This document shows, piece after piece, positions 7,463 through 13,891 of a stretch of DNA of 28,536 nucleotides. The number at the start of each line of letters is the position of its first letter. The first letter of the stretch is position 1. Both the position numbers and the translations under genes were made by a program. The notes below the pieces were generated by a model that worked only from the letters and a program-made list of their open reading frames with translations, had not been told where the DNA came from and searched no databases. Source of the DNA: Clostridia bacterium. GTDB lineage: Bacteria > Bacillota > Clostridia > Christensenellales > DUVY01. Location of the stretch: positions 1 through 28,536 of the forward strand of contig BNZQ01000023.1 in the NCBI GenBank assembly GCA_026001225.1, written 5' to 3'.

Positions 7463-8569
7463 TTAAGCGATTATCCGCACCGGCAAAATCAGATACGTAT
7501 ATTCGAATTCCTTTTGAGCGCCGGTGACGATACAAGGCGAAACGGGGCTGATGAATTTGATCTTGATAAATTCGTCGGACAAGTTGCGCAGAACGTCGGA
7601 GAAGTATTTCGCATTGAACGCGATCACGATATCCTTGCCCTCGAGCCCCGCGGCCACCTTTTCACGGATATTTCCGATTTCGGAATGCGAAGTCAGTATC
7701 AATAAATTTTCCTTGATGTCGAATTTCACCAAATTATTTTTATCGCCCCTGGCGAGCAAGCTGGCGCGGTCGATGCCGTCCTCGATTTGGGCGCGGTTAA
7801 CCGTTACGGTAGACGTGAAATCCTTGGGTAAAATCTGCTTGTAATTGATGAAATCGCCCTCTAAAAGGCGCGTCACGATCCGCGTTTCCTTGAGGTCGGC
7901 GAGCAAATAATTCTTTTGGATATAGATCGTCACGGGATCCTCGCTGTCGTCCAGCAGCTTGGCGATCTCGGTCAGACTTTTGGCCGGAATGACCGCGCTC
8001 ATTTTAGCGGTGCTGTTCTCGATCGGCTTTACGCACAGCGCGAGCCGGAAGCCGTCCAGCGCGACGCCGGTCAAGGTAAGCTCGTCGATTTCCAGCAAAA
8101 TTCCCTTTAAAATAGGGCGGGCGTCGTCCAGAGCGGCCGAAAAAGCGATCTTACTGATGAGATCTTTCAATTCTTTTTTGATGATAGTGAAACTCTGCGC
8201 GGTATCTACGGCTTTCAGGAGCGGAAATTCCTCTTTTTTATAGCATTGAAACACACCCTCGCTATCGATATATTTTATTTTTAGACGGCCGTCTTCCGCC
8301 ACCGTGATCTCAATATTTTCATAGTTGATTTTGCGCACGAAATCCGCGAAAATCCGGCCGGGCACAACCGCTTCGCCTTCGATTTTTACATCGGCTTTAA
8401 TTCTTTTTTCAATCGACAATTCCGTGTCGGTCGCCGTTAAAATCAGCGTATCCTTTTCGGCTTTTAATTTGATGCCCTCTAATACCGGATTAACGGGCTT
8501 AACCGCCGCTGCTTTGATCACTTTTAATACGGCGTCGCTTAAGTCCAAACCTTCGCATATCACTTTCAT
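7463..8569 (-). CDS. dnaN: DNA polymerase III beta subunit (sliding clamp)
   Basis: 368 residues, full family length, with the three-fold clamp organisation: domain 1 from MKVICEGLDL, domain 2 around AFSAALDDARPILKGILLE (about 145), domain 3 around DFTSTVTVNRAQIEDGIDRASLLA (about 255) and the conserved end EFEYTYLILPVRI. The dimeric ring tethers the replicative polymerase to DNA. GGAGGA lies 7 bases before the ATG and a TG-extended -10 (TAAAAT) about 40 bases upstream. Unlike the usual dnaA-dnaN order, no dnaA is present here. The gene is divergent from parA across an AT-rich, origin-like interval. Confidence 0.95.
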   Translation of the reverse strand: MKVICEGLDLSDAVLKVIKAAAVKPVNPVLEGIKLKAEKDTLILTATDTELSIEKRIKADVKIEGEAVVPGRIFADFVRKINYENIEITVAEDGRLKIKYIDSEGVFQCYKKEEFPLLKAVDTAQSFTIIKKELKDLISKIAFSAALDDARPILKGILLEIDELTLTGVALDGFRLALCVKPIENSTAKMSAVIPAKSLTEIAKLLDDSEDPVTIYIQKNYLLADLKETRIVTRLLEGDFINYKQILPKDFTSTVTVNRAQIEDGIDRASLLARGDKNNLVKFDIKENLLILTSHSEIGNIREKVAAGLEGKDIVIAFNAKYFSDVLRNLSDEFIKIKFISPVSPCIVTGAQKEFEYTYLILPVRIIA

Positions 8570-8605
8570 CGCATGTTCCTCCGCGCTTCGTTTTTGTATT
8601 GAATC

Positions 8606-8634
8606 ATTTTAACATAAACTTTTAAAAAATGCAA
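8606..8634 (-). promoter_or_regulatory. Promoter of dnaN
   Basis: On the minus strand: TTGCAT (8629-8634), a 17-base spacer ending TGT, then TAAAAT (8606-8611). The -35 is weak, but the TGn extension of the -10 compensates. Confidence 0.45.
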
Positions 8635-8639
8635 ATTTT

Positions 8640-9010
8640 TTTGAGAAAGCTTTTCGATACGTTTTTATGTTTATTGAGAAAAACTTTATCCGTTATATAA
8701 TAGTTTCCGTAAAGTTGTCCACGGAATTTTATGAAACTTTCAATTTATGTTAAACAATTGTTATTGTTTTTCCGTGTTTATCAAGAGGGTTTTGTTTATC
8801 TTCATACTATATATAGATTTATTTTTAATATTCTTTCTATGTGTTGTAAATTTCAAAACGTATCCACATATCCACGTTAACTATTATACCTAATATTATC
8901 CAATTATAAAAAATATATATAAGTAGCGGGTATCGGTTTCGTTCTAATTTATCTTTTATTTATGGATAAAAGTTTTCCGAAAAAACATAAAAAAATAAAA
9001 ACAATGCTTT
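8640..9010. other. AT-rich island with degenerate DnaA boxes (candidate origin region)
   Basis: This non-coding AT-rich block lies between divergent dnaN and parA. Sites resembling the DnaA box TTATCCACA are GTATCCACA (8860-8868, one mismatch), TATGGATAA (8961-8969, one mismatch to the reverse box), and weaker TTGTCCACG (8715-8723), ATATCCACG (8868-8876) and TTATCCAAT (8896-8904). A/T-only runs at 8905-8920 could serve as an unwinding element. Adjacent parAB and parS support an origin-proximal location. No perfect box is present and dnaA is not adjacent, so this is only a candidate. Confidence 0.45.
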
Positions 9011-9015
9011 CATAC

Positions 9016-9044
9016 TTGTGTTTCTTTGACTTGTGTGATATAAT
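9016..9044 (+). promoter_or_regulatory. Promoter of parA
   Basis: TTGTGT (9016-9021), a 17-base spacer ending TGA, then TATAAT (9039-9044): a consensus extended -10. It gives a leader of about 45 bases before the parA ATG, with GGAGGA at 9080-9085. Confidence 0.6.
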
Positions 9045-9095
9045 GATTCCAAAATCCGACAAATAAGGCGCGGCGCGCTGGAGGATAGATAAACC

Positions 9096-9941
9096 ATGGG
9101 AAAAATAGTAGCCTTTGCTAATCAAAAGGGCGGTGTGGGAAAAACGACGTCCTGTATAAATGTGGCCGCTTATGTGGCGATTATGGGCAAAAAGACGGTT
9201 GTGGTAGATATCGACCCGCAGGGTAATTTGACGAGCGGTTTAGGAATAAGAAAAAATAAACTGACGCGTTCGATATACAGCATGCTGATCGATGATATAA
9301 ACGCCGTGGAAGTGATATTACATACGGGTGTGCCGGGATTGGATATCATTCCGAGCAATGTCGATTTGGCAGGCGCCGAGGTTCAGTTGGTGCCGTTTAC
9401 GGAAAGAGAATACGTGTTGAAAAAGGCGATTCAAAGGCTTAAAAATACGTATGATTACGTATTTATAGATTGTCCTCCCTCGCTCGGATTGCTGACGATT
9501 AACGCGTTGACCGCTTCGGATTCGGTGTTGATTCCGATTCAGGGAGAATTTTTCGCATTGGAAGGTTTGAGCCAACTAATGAATACGATTAAATTGGTTA
9601 AAAAACATACCAATAAGACGTTGGACATCGAAGGCGTTATTTTGACGATGTTCGATCCGCGCAGCAATATTGTGGTCAGCGTCGCCGAAGAGGTTACAAA
9701 ATTATTCGGTAAAAAAGTCTTTTCGATAAAAATACCGCGCAACATTAAGTTGGTCGAAGCGCCGAGTTACGGCTTGCCGATTTTACAATACGAGCCGCGC
9801 TCGAACGGTGCGTTGGCGTATAAGGCGTTGTCGGAGGAATTTTTACAACGCAACAACGAGGTGTTCAATAAAATCGTCAGTGATCGTGCGTTAAAAAAAC
9901 GTATCGTGCCGGCGAAAAACGAAACGACGGACAAAGTATAA
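9096..9941 (+). CDS. parA: Chromosome partitioning ATPase ParA (Soj)
   Basis: 281 residues. Deviant Walker A KGGVGKTT at residues 10-17, Walker A' VVVDIDPQGN, Walker B YVFIDCPPSLGLLT. ParA dimerises on ATP, coats the nucleoid non-specifically and is released by ParB-parS, moving origins apart; in Firmicutes Soj also acts on DnaA. The C-terminal tail (about 260-281) is Lys/Arg-rich. GGAGGA precedes the ATG by 10 bases. parB follows 112 bases downstream, with a perfect hairpin repeat between them, so the two could be differentially expressed from one transcript. Confidence 0.95.
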   Translation: MGKIVAFANQKGGVGKTTSCINVAAYVAIMGKKTVVVDIDPQGNLTSGLGIRKNKLTRSIYSMLIDDINAVEVILHTGVPGLDIIPSNVDLAGAEVQLVPFTEREYVLKKAIQRLKNTYDYVFIDCPPSLGLLTINALTASDSVLIPIQGEFFALEGLSQLMNTIKLVKKHTNKTLDIEGVILTMFDPRSNIVVSVAEEVTKLFGKKVFSIKIPRNIKLVEAPSYGLPILQYEPRSNGALAYKALSEEFLQRNNEVFNKIVSDRALKKRIVPAKNETTDKV

Positions 9942-9953
9942 ATAGTAAATAGT

Positions 9954-10006
9954 CGAAAGTTTTTGAAAGGGTACAGGAAAACATTTTATAAAATGTTTTC
10001 CTGTAC
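9954..10006. repeat. Dispersed repeat arm plus perfect 36-base palindrome between parA and parB
   Basis: GAAAGTTTTTGAAAGG is followed by a perfect palindrome (9971-10006, two 18-base arms with no loop) whose left arm is GTACAGGAAAACATTTTA. It lies 13 bases after the parA stop. As RNA it would form a strong hairpin without a T-tract, which could attenuate or protect the parA-parB transcript. Confidence 0.8.
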
Positions 10007-10053
10007 AAATAGACGAGATACAAACAAATGTTTATAATCGGAGGTAATTGACA

Positions 10054-11037
10054 ATGGCAGCGAGAAAAGGATTAGGCAAGGGACTGGGAGCGTTGTTTTC
10101 CGAGTACGAAGAAATTTATGAAAATTCCTTGAAAGAGGATGAAACGACGGCGGAAGCGCGGCGCGAGTCCTTGGCCGATGAATTGACTAAAATTTCCAAA
10201 GCGGAAAATTTTTCAGGCGCGCTTGCTAAAAACGTTGCGCATGCCGTCGATGAAGGCAACGCTGTTGAACTCCCGATCGGGCAGATCGATACGAATGTCA
10301 ATCAACCGCGCAAAAATTTTGATTCCGAAGCGATGAAAGAGCTGACCGTTTCTATTAAACAACACGGTGTGATTCAACCGATCATCGTCGTGCAGAGAAA
10401 CGACAGGTATATGATTATCGCGGGCGAACGCCGTTGGCGAGCGGCTATGGACGCGAATCTTCATACCATTCCGGCTATTGTTAAAAATTACAGCGAGCAG
10501 CAAATCAAAGAGATCGCTTTAATTGAAAATCTGCAACGCGAGGACCTCAACCCCGTCGAAGCCGCCCGTGCGATTAAACAACTGATGACCGATTACAATT
10601 TTACGCAGGAACAAGTCGCCGATCGAATCGGAAAGAACCGCTCCTCCGTCACCAATATGCTGCGGCTTTTAAATTTGCGGCCCGAAGTACTGGAATTGAT
10701 CGTTCGCGGAAAATTGAGCAGCGGACACGCCAAATGCTTGGTCGTCGTACAGGATCAAAATTTACAACTAAAGCTCGCTCTCGCCGGTTGCGACAACAAA
10801 GTCACCGTGCGTGAGTTTGAAAAGATGGTTTCTCAAGTTATGAATCCGAAACCTGCCAAAGAAAAAAAGGAAATGAGCGTCGAGCTCAAAAACCTGATCT
10901 CCGACATGCAGCGCGTGTTCGCCACAAAAATCACCGCCCTCGGCAATGAAAAGCGCGGCCGTATTTACATTGATTATTACAGCTGCGACGATTTAGATCG
11001 GATTTTCGAATTGATCGAACAATTAAAGGTTAATTAA
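10054..11037 (+). CDS. parB: Chromosome partitioning protein ParB (Spo0J)
   Basis: 327 residues from ATG 10054. Order: basic N-terminal KGLGKGLGALFSEYE (the ParA-stimulating peptide), a linker, the CTPase/ParB N domain (LPIGQIDTNVNQPRK, then IIAGERRWRAA near 130), the helix-turn-helix FTQEQVADRIGKNRSSVTN near 190, and a C-terminal dimerisation part. ParB loads on parS as a CTP-dependent clamp and spreads. A perfect parS lies 46 bases beyond the stop. ATG 10054 has GGAGG (10040-10044) nine bases upstream; an in-frame TTG at 10048 lies too close to it. Confidence 0.95.
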   Translation: MAARKGLGKGLGALFSEYEEIYENSLKEDETTAEARRESLADELTKISKAENFSGALAKNVAHAVDEGNAVELPIGQIDTNVNQPRKNFDSEAMKELTVSIKQHGVIQPIIVVQRNDRYMIIAGERRWRAAMDANLHTIPAIVKNYSEQQIKEIALIENLQREDLNPVEAARAIKQLMTDYNFTQEQVADRIGKNRSSVTNMLRLLNLRPEVLELIVRGKLSSGHAKCLVVVQDQNLQLKLALAGCDNKVTVREFEKMVSQVMNPKPAKEKKEMSVELKNLISDMQRVFATKITALGNEKRGRIYIDYYSCDDLDRIFELIEQLKVN

Positions 11038-11063
11038 ACTCTTCATCTGTTGTTTTAAACCCG

Positions 11064-11119
11064 TATACGACAGCCCGTTCAAATGTTCCACGTGGAACAT
11101 TTGAACGGGCTGTCGTATA
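11064..11119. promoter_or_regulatory. parS: parS centromere at the centre of a 56-bp perfect palindrome
   Basis: The central 16 bases (11084-11099, TGTTCCACGTGGAACA) match the bacterial parS consensus as a perfect palindrome. The symmetry continues outward without a mismatch to 28-base arms (11064-11091 and 11092-11119). ParB binds parS to nucleate the partition complex near the origin. The outer 20 bases per side go beyond what ParB needs. Confidence 0.92.
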
Positions 11120-11130
11120 TGGGGAGCCAT

Positions 11131-11157
11131 AAAAAAGCCCCTATTCGGGGCTTTTTT
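11131..11157. terminator. Rho-independent terminator after parB
   Basis: An 11-bp stem AAAAAAGCCCC / GGGGCTTTTTT with a 5-base loop. A and T runs on either side make it functional in both directions; it most likely ends the parAB transcript. Confidence 0.85.
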
Positions 11158-11188
11158 GTTAAGCGCAGGCCACAAATATAGACAAGAT

Positions 11189-11204
11189 TGTTCCATGTGG
11201 AACG
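11189..11204. promoter_or_regulatory. Second, degenerate parS site
   Basis: TGTTCCATGTGGAACG differs at two positions from the perfect site 105 bases upstream. It is likely bound by ParB more weakly and may be an imperfect duplicate of the main site. Confidence 0.65.
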
Positions 11205-11237
11205 TTTCAAGAGCATTTTACTCTTAATTTATTAACA

Positions 11238-11297
11238 GTAAAAATTTTTTTGAAAGCGTGCGGGAAAACTGTTTAACAAAAGGTTTTCCCGCAAAAA
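11238..11297. repeat. Dispersed palindromic repeat upstream of ku
   Basis: AAAATTTTTTTGAAAG followed by the stem GCGGGAAAAC..GTTTTCCCGC with a short loop. It lies about 45 bases before the ku start codon. Confidence 0.75.
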
Positions 11298-11340
11298 CAG
11301 CTTCCGCATAAAAAACCCCGTATAACAAACAATAACGTAT

Positions 11341-12138
11341 ATGAATACGATATGGAAAGGCTCGGTAAATTTCGGGCTGATTAATATTCCGGTCAAGTTG
11401 TCGGCGGCAACGGATAAAAAAGACGTTTCGTTCCGGTTGCTTCACAAGCAATGTAAACAACCGCTGAATCAAAAGCGTTGGTGTCCAAAATGCAACAAGG
11501 AAGTCGCCTTTGAAGATACGGTTAAAGGGTATGAATATGAAAAGGGACGGTTTACCATTATAGAAGATGAGGATTTTGCAAAGCTGCCGGTCAAGAGCAC
11601 GAGATATATACAGATTGTGGATTTCATTCAAATTTCCGAAGTTGATCCGATCTATTATGAAAAGACCTATTATTTACAGCCGGAGGCCAATTCGGAAAAG
11701 GCGTATTTGCTTTTGCGCGACGCGATGAAAGAAACGGGCAAAGCGGCGGTCGCAAAGATTACTCTGCGGCAAAAAGAGCATATTTGTATCGTACGGTGCA
11801 TAGGTAAGGTATTGTGCATGGAGACAATGTTCTTCATCGACGAGATTCGCGGGGCGGAGGAAATCGGCATAGACAAGCTCGAAAAGAAAATGGAAGTATC
11901 CAAACAGGAACGCGATATTGCCGTGCAGCTGATCGAGAACCTAACCGCCAAGTTTGAACCGGAAAAATACCATGACGAATACCGAGAGGAGCTGATGAAG
12001 ATGATTCAAACTAAAATCGACGGCGCAGAAATTGTTGAATCTGCGCCGATAGACGATACATTGCCGAATGTCATCGATTTAATGGAGCGCCTCAAAAGAA
12101 GTGTCGAAGCGACGCAGGTTAAAAAAATTGCAAACTAA
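11341..12138 (+). CDS. ku: Non-homologous end-joining protein Ku
   Basis: 265 residues, typical of bacterial Ku. It starts with the family hallmark MNTIWKGSVNFGLINIPVKL, followed by a Cys-containing segment (Cys38, Cys48, Cys51 in RWCPKC), GYEYEKGRFTIIEDEDF, the PIYYEKTYYLQPE strand and the core end ENLTAKFEPEKYHDEYREEL. The Ku homodimer rings double-strand ends and recruits LigD. A LigD polymerase domain is encoded on the other side of dnaN-parAB. Ku-based repair is often linked to spores, fitting the sporulation genes nearby. No Shine-Dalgarno is visible; a TATAAC lies 14 bases upstream of the ATG, suggesting a very short leader. Confidence 0.95.
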   Translation: MNTIWKGSVNFGLINIPVKLSAATDKKDVSFRLLHKQCKQPLNQKRWCPKCNKEVAFEDTVKGYEYEKGRFTIIEDEDFAKLPVKSTRYIQIVDFIQISEVDPIYYEKTYYLQPEANSEKAYLLLRDAMKETGKAAVAKITLRQKEHICIVRCIGKVLCMETMFFIDEIRGAEEIGIDKLEKKMEVSKQERDIAVQLIENLTAKFEPEKYHDEYREELMKMIQTKIDGAEIVESAPIDDTLPNVIDLMERLKRSVEATQVKKIAN

Positions 12139-12247
12139 ACAAATGTTCGATTTATTGATTGGTTTGATTTATGTTTTTAAATCTGCGAAAAAAATTTTTG
12201 TAAACGATTTTTCTGCGTCTTTGCAAAAACTTTTATTATAATGAAGA

Positions 12248-12502
12248 CTACTTTAAAACCACGGCGACGAGAATCAGCAAGAGCAAACCCGGCACGCCCA
12301 TAAAACCGCAAACGAACGCATTCATCGGATTCAAAGGAAGCTTGATCAATCCGAACAGACCGATCAGATAGATCGCTATGAATCCCAAAGCCGACGACAG
12401 GACGAACCGCAAATACCATTTCATCTTGGCTTTGAACAGCCAGCAAAGCAGGGCGATCAGCAGCAAGCCGGCGATAAAGCCCGTTACGACTTCGAAAATC
12501 AT
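12248..12502 (-). CDS. bofA: BofA-family inhibitor of pro-sigma-K processing
   Basis: 84 residues with hydrophobic stretches at about 4-25, 31-53 and 65-83. The C-terminal pattern IYLIGLFGLIKLPLNPMNAFVCGFMGVPGLLLLILV matches BofA, in particular the LPLNPxNAFxxGxxGVPG core. In Bacillus BofA sits in the outer forespore membrane and holds the SpoIVFB protease inactive until a forespore signal arrives; clostridial homologues are widespread even where sigma-K control differs. No Shine-Dalgarno is seen; CATAATATAAT lies directly upstream. It is followed by non-coding sequence up to ku. Confidence 0.85.
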   Translation of the reverse strand: MIFEVVTGFIAGLLLIALLCWLFKAKMKWYLRFVLSSALGFIAIYLIGLFGLIKLPLNPMNAFVCGFMGVPGLLLLILVAVVLK

Positions 12503-12577
12503 GTTCTATTATATTATGGGCTTGCATATTTCATGCGGACAAGCGGGGGAAGTTATAAAGAATTTATTTTTTATAGG

Positions 12578-12638
12578 GTAAAGTTTTTGGGAAAGGTGCG
12601 GAAAGCCCTTTTTACAAATGCGTTAAGGGCTTTCCGCG
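12578..12638. repeat. Dispersed palindromic repeat
   Basis: AAAGTTTTTGGGAAAGGTG followed by a stem GCGGAAAGCCCTTTTTAC / GTTAAGGGCTTTCCGC. It lies 30 bases beyond the stop of the HTH/pentapeptide gene. Stem bases differ from other copies but pairing is kept. Confidence 0.8.
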
Positions 12639-12667
12639 CAGGATATAAACAAACAGCGAATTTTTCC

Positions 12668-13558
12668 TCACTCGATGACGGTAATCCCCGACAAATCGAG
12701 CTTGCGGTGGGCGTTTGAGAGGAACGCATAGCTTACCTTGTCGGCGCGGCAGCCGGTAAAAACCGATTTTTTGATTTTGAGGTTTTTAAAGAAGCAGTTG
12801 GTAAAGGTCACGTTGCGGAACTCGGATTTGAGGAATTGACAGCCCGCAAAGGAACAGCCCGTCATGTCCGAATCGAAAACGAGGCCCTTTACATTGCAGT
12901 TTTTAAAGGACGTTCCCGTCCATACCGCGCCGGAAACGGCGTTCTCATCGAAGTTGCAGGTCTTTAATTCGGCGTTCGAAAAGTCCGCGCCCGTCATGTC
13001 GTTGCCGTCCATGTTGCACGAGGAAAAGACTGTGTTTTTCAAAGAACTCTTGATAAATTTGTTCTTTTCGATGTTGGCCATGGAAAATCTGCCGCCGTTT
13101 AAGACCGCGCCGGAAAAGTCACAGCCGCCGATATTGTTGCACTTGAATTGACAATCGCTTAAATTCGTGTCCGAAAAGCGGCAGCTTTCCACGTTGGAAA
13201 AGCTGAATTTTCCGCTCTGATTCTTTAAGCCCGAAAAGTCCGCGTTCTTCCATACCGACGACGACATGTCGAAGGCTTTTTTGTTCGCGGACGGGTCGGT
13301 GTCCGCTTCCGCCGCCGCGTCGGTCTTGTCGGTGGCGTCCGCCGTTCGGGTTTCCGCGTCCGAGAAATAGTTCAAGTCCACGCCGAGGGTCGCCGTCATG
13401 CGGTTCAGCGTCAGAATGTCGGGCAGCGATTCGCCGCGCTCCCACTTGCTGACCGCCTGCGGCGTCACCATCAGCATATCCGCCAAGCCCGCTTGCGGCA
13501 GGCCTTTGCGCTTCCGCGCCTCCGAGATTTTGATTCCGACCGCGATTTCGTTGATCAT
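12668..13558 (-). CDS. XRE-family HTH regulator with pentapeptide-repeat domain
   Basis: 296 residues in two parts. Residues 5-60 form a Cro/CI-type helix-turn-helix (KISEARKRKGLPQAGLADML, VTPQAVSKWERGESLPDI). After an acidic Ala/Asp/Thr linker (about 67-93), residues 98-270 consist of pentapeptide-like repeats with Phe/Cys/Met at the centre (ADFSG, CRFSDTNLSDCQF, NDMTGADFSNAELKTCNF), predicted to fold as a right-handed beta-helix. Such helices can mimic DNA or act as protein-binding stalks; the ligand here is unknown. AAGGAAGGA lies 8 bases before the ATG. The gene has its own promoter and an upstream palindromic motif that could be its operator. Confidence 0.85.
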   Translation of the reverse strand: MINEIAVGIKISEARKRKGLPQAGLADMLMVTPQAVSKWERGESLPDILTLNRMTATLGVDLNYFSDAETRTADATDKTDAAAEADTDPSANKKAFDMSSSVWKNADFSGLKNQSGKFSFSNVESCRFSDTNLSDCQFKCNNIGGCDFSGAVLNGGRFSMANIEKNKFIKSSLKNTVFSSCNMDGNDMTGADFSNAELKTCNFDENAVSGAVWTGTSFKNCNVKGLVFDSDMTGCSFAGCQFLKSEFRNVTFTNCFFKNLKIKKSVFTGCRADKVSYAFLSNAHRKLDLSGITVIE

Positions 13559-13603
13559 AATGGGAATCCTTCCTTTTTTTAAAATTGAAATTTTTATAAG
13601 AAC

Positions 13604-13631
13604 AGTATAACATGAAAAGTCCTAAACGCAA
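13604..13631 (-). promoter_or_regulatory. Promoter of the HTH/pentapeptide gene
   Basis: On the minus strand TGT TATACT (-10 at 13604-13609, TGn-extended) with a weak -35 TTGCGT about 16 bases upstream. The leader is about 40 bases. Confidence 0.5.
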
Positions 13632-13642
13632 CAGAAAAAACC

Positions 13643-13678
13643 TCAACCGTCGGTTGAATTGTATGCACGGTCGGTTGA
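13643..13678. promoter_or_regulatory. Candidate operator upstream of the HTH/pentapeptide gene
   Basis: A perfect 15-base palindrome TCAACCG T CGGTTGA (13643-13657), with its half site TCGGTTGA repeated 21 bases away (13671-13678), about two helical turns. It lies just upstream of the predicted -35, a position suited to autoregulation or activation. Binding by this protein is inference. Confidence 0.45.
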
Positions 13679-13728
13679 GTTCGGGCCTTTCGGTCTTGTT
13701 ATATAAAGATAAAAGTTTTCCCCGCAAT

Positions 13729-13891
13729 AGACTTGTTGCGAAAAGCTCCGCAGTTTTTTAACGGGTCTTGTTTGTGCCTGATATTTCGCGATAAAATGCG
13801 TACGTAGCGCTGCTACGCCCACATTTTATCGCGAAAAACATACACAAAAATCCCACGCTAAAAATTCTGCGTTTCATTTCGCAACAAGTCT
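13729..13891. repeat. 163-bp nested imperfect palindrome (MITE-like)
   Basis: The outer perfect arms are AGACTTGTTGCGAAA (13729-13743) and its complement (13877-13891). Inner perfect arms are TTTCGCGATAAAATG (13784-13798) and its complement (13822-13836). The centre is CGTAGC GCT GCTACG (13803-13817). The sequence between the arms is also roughly complementary, so the whole unit is one large palindrome. AAT flanks both ends. The right arm supplies the last bases of the rlmD-like stop codon. Confidence 0.75.
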
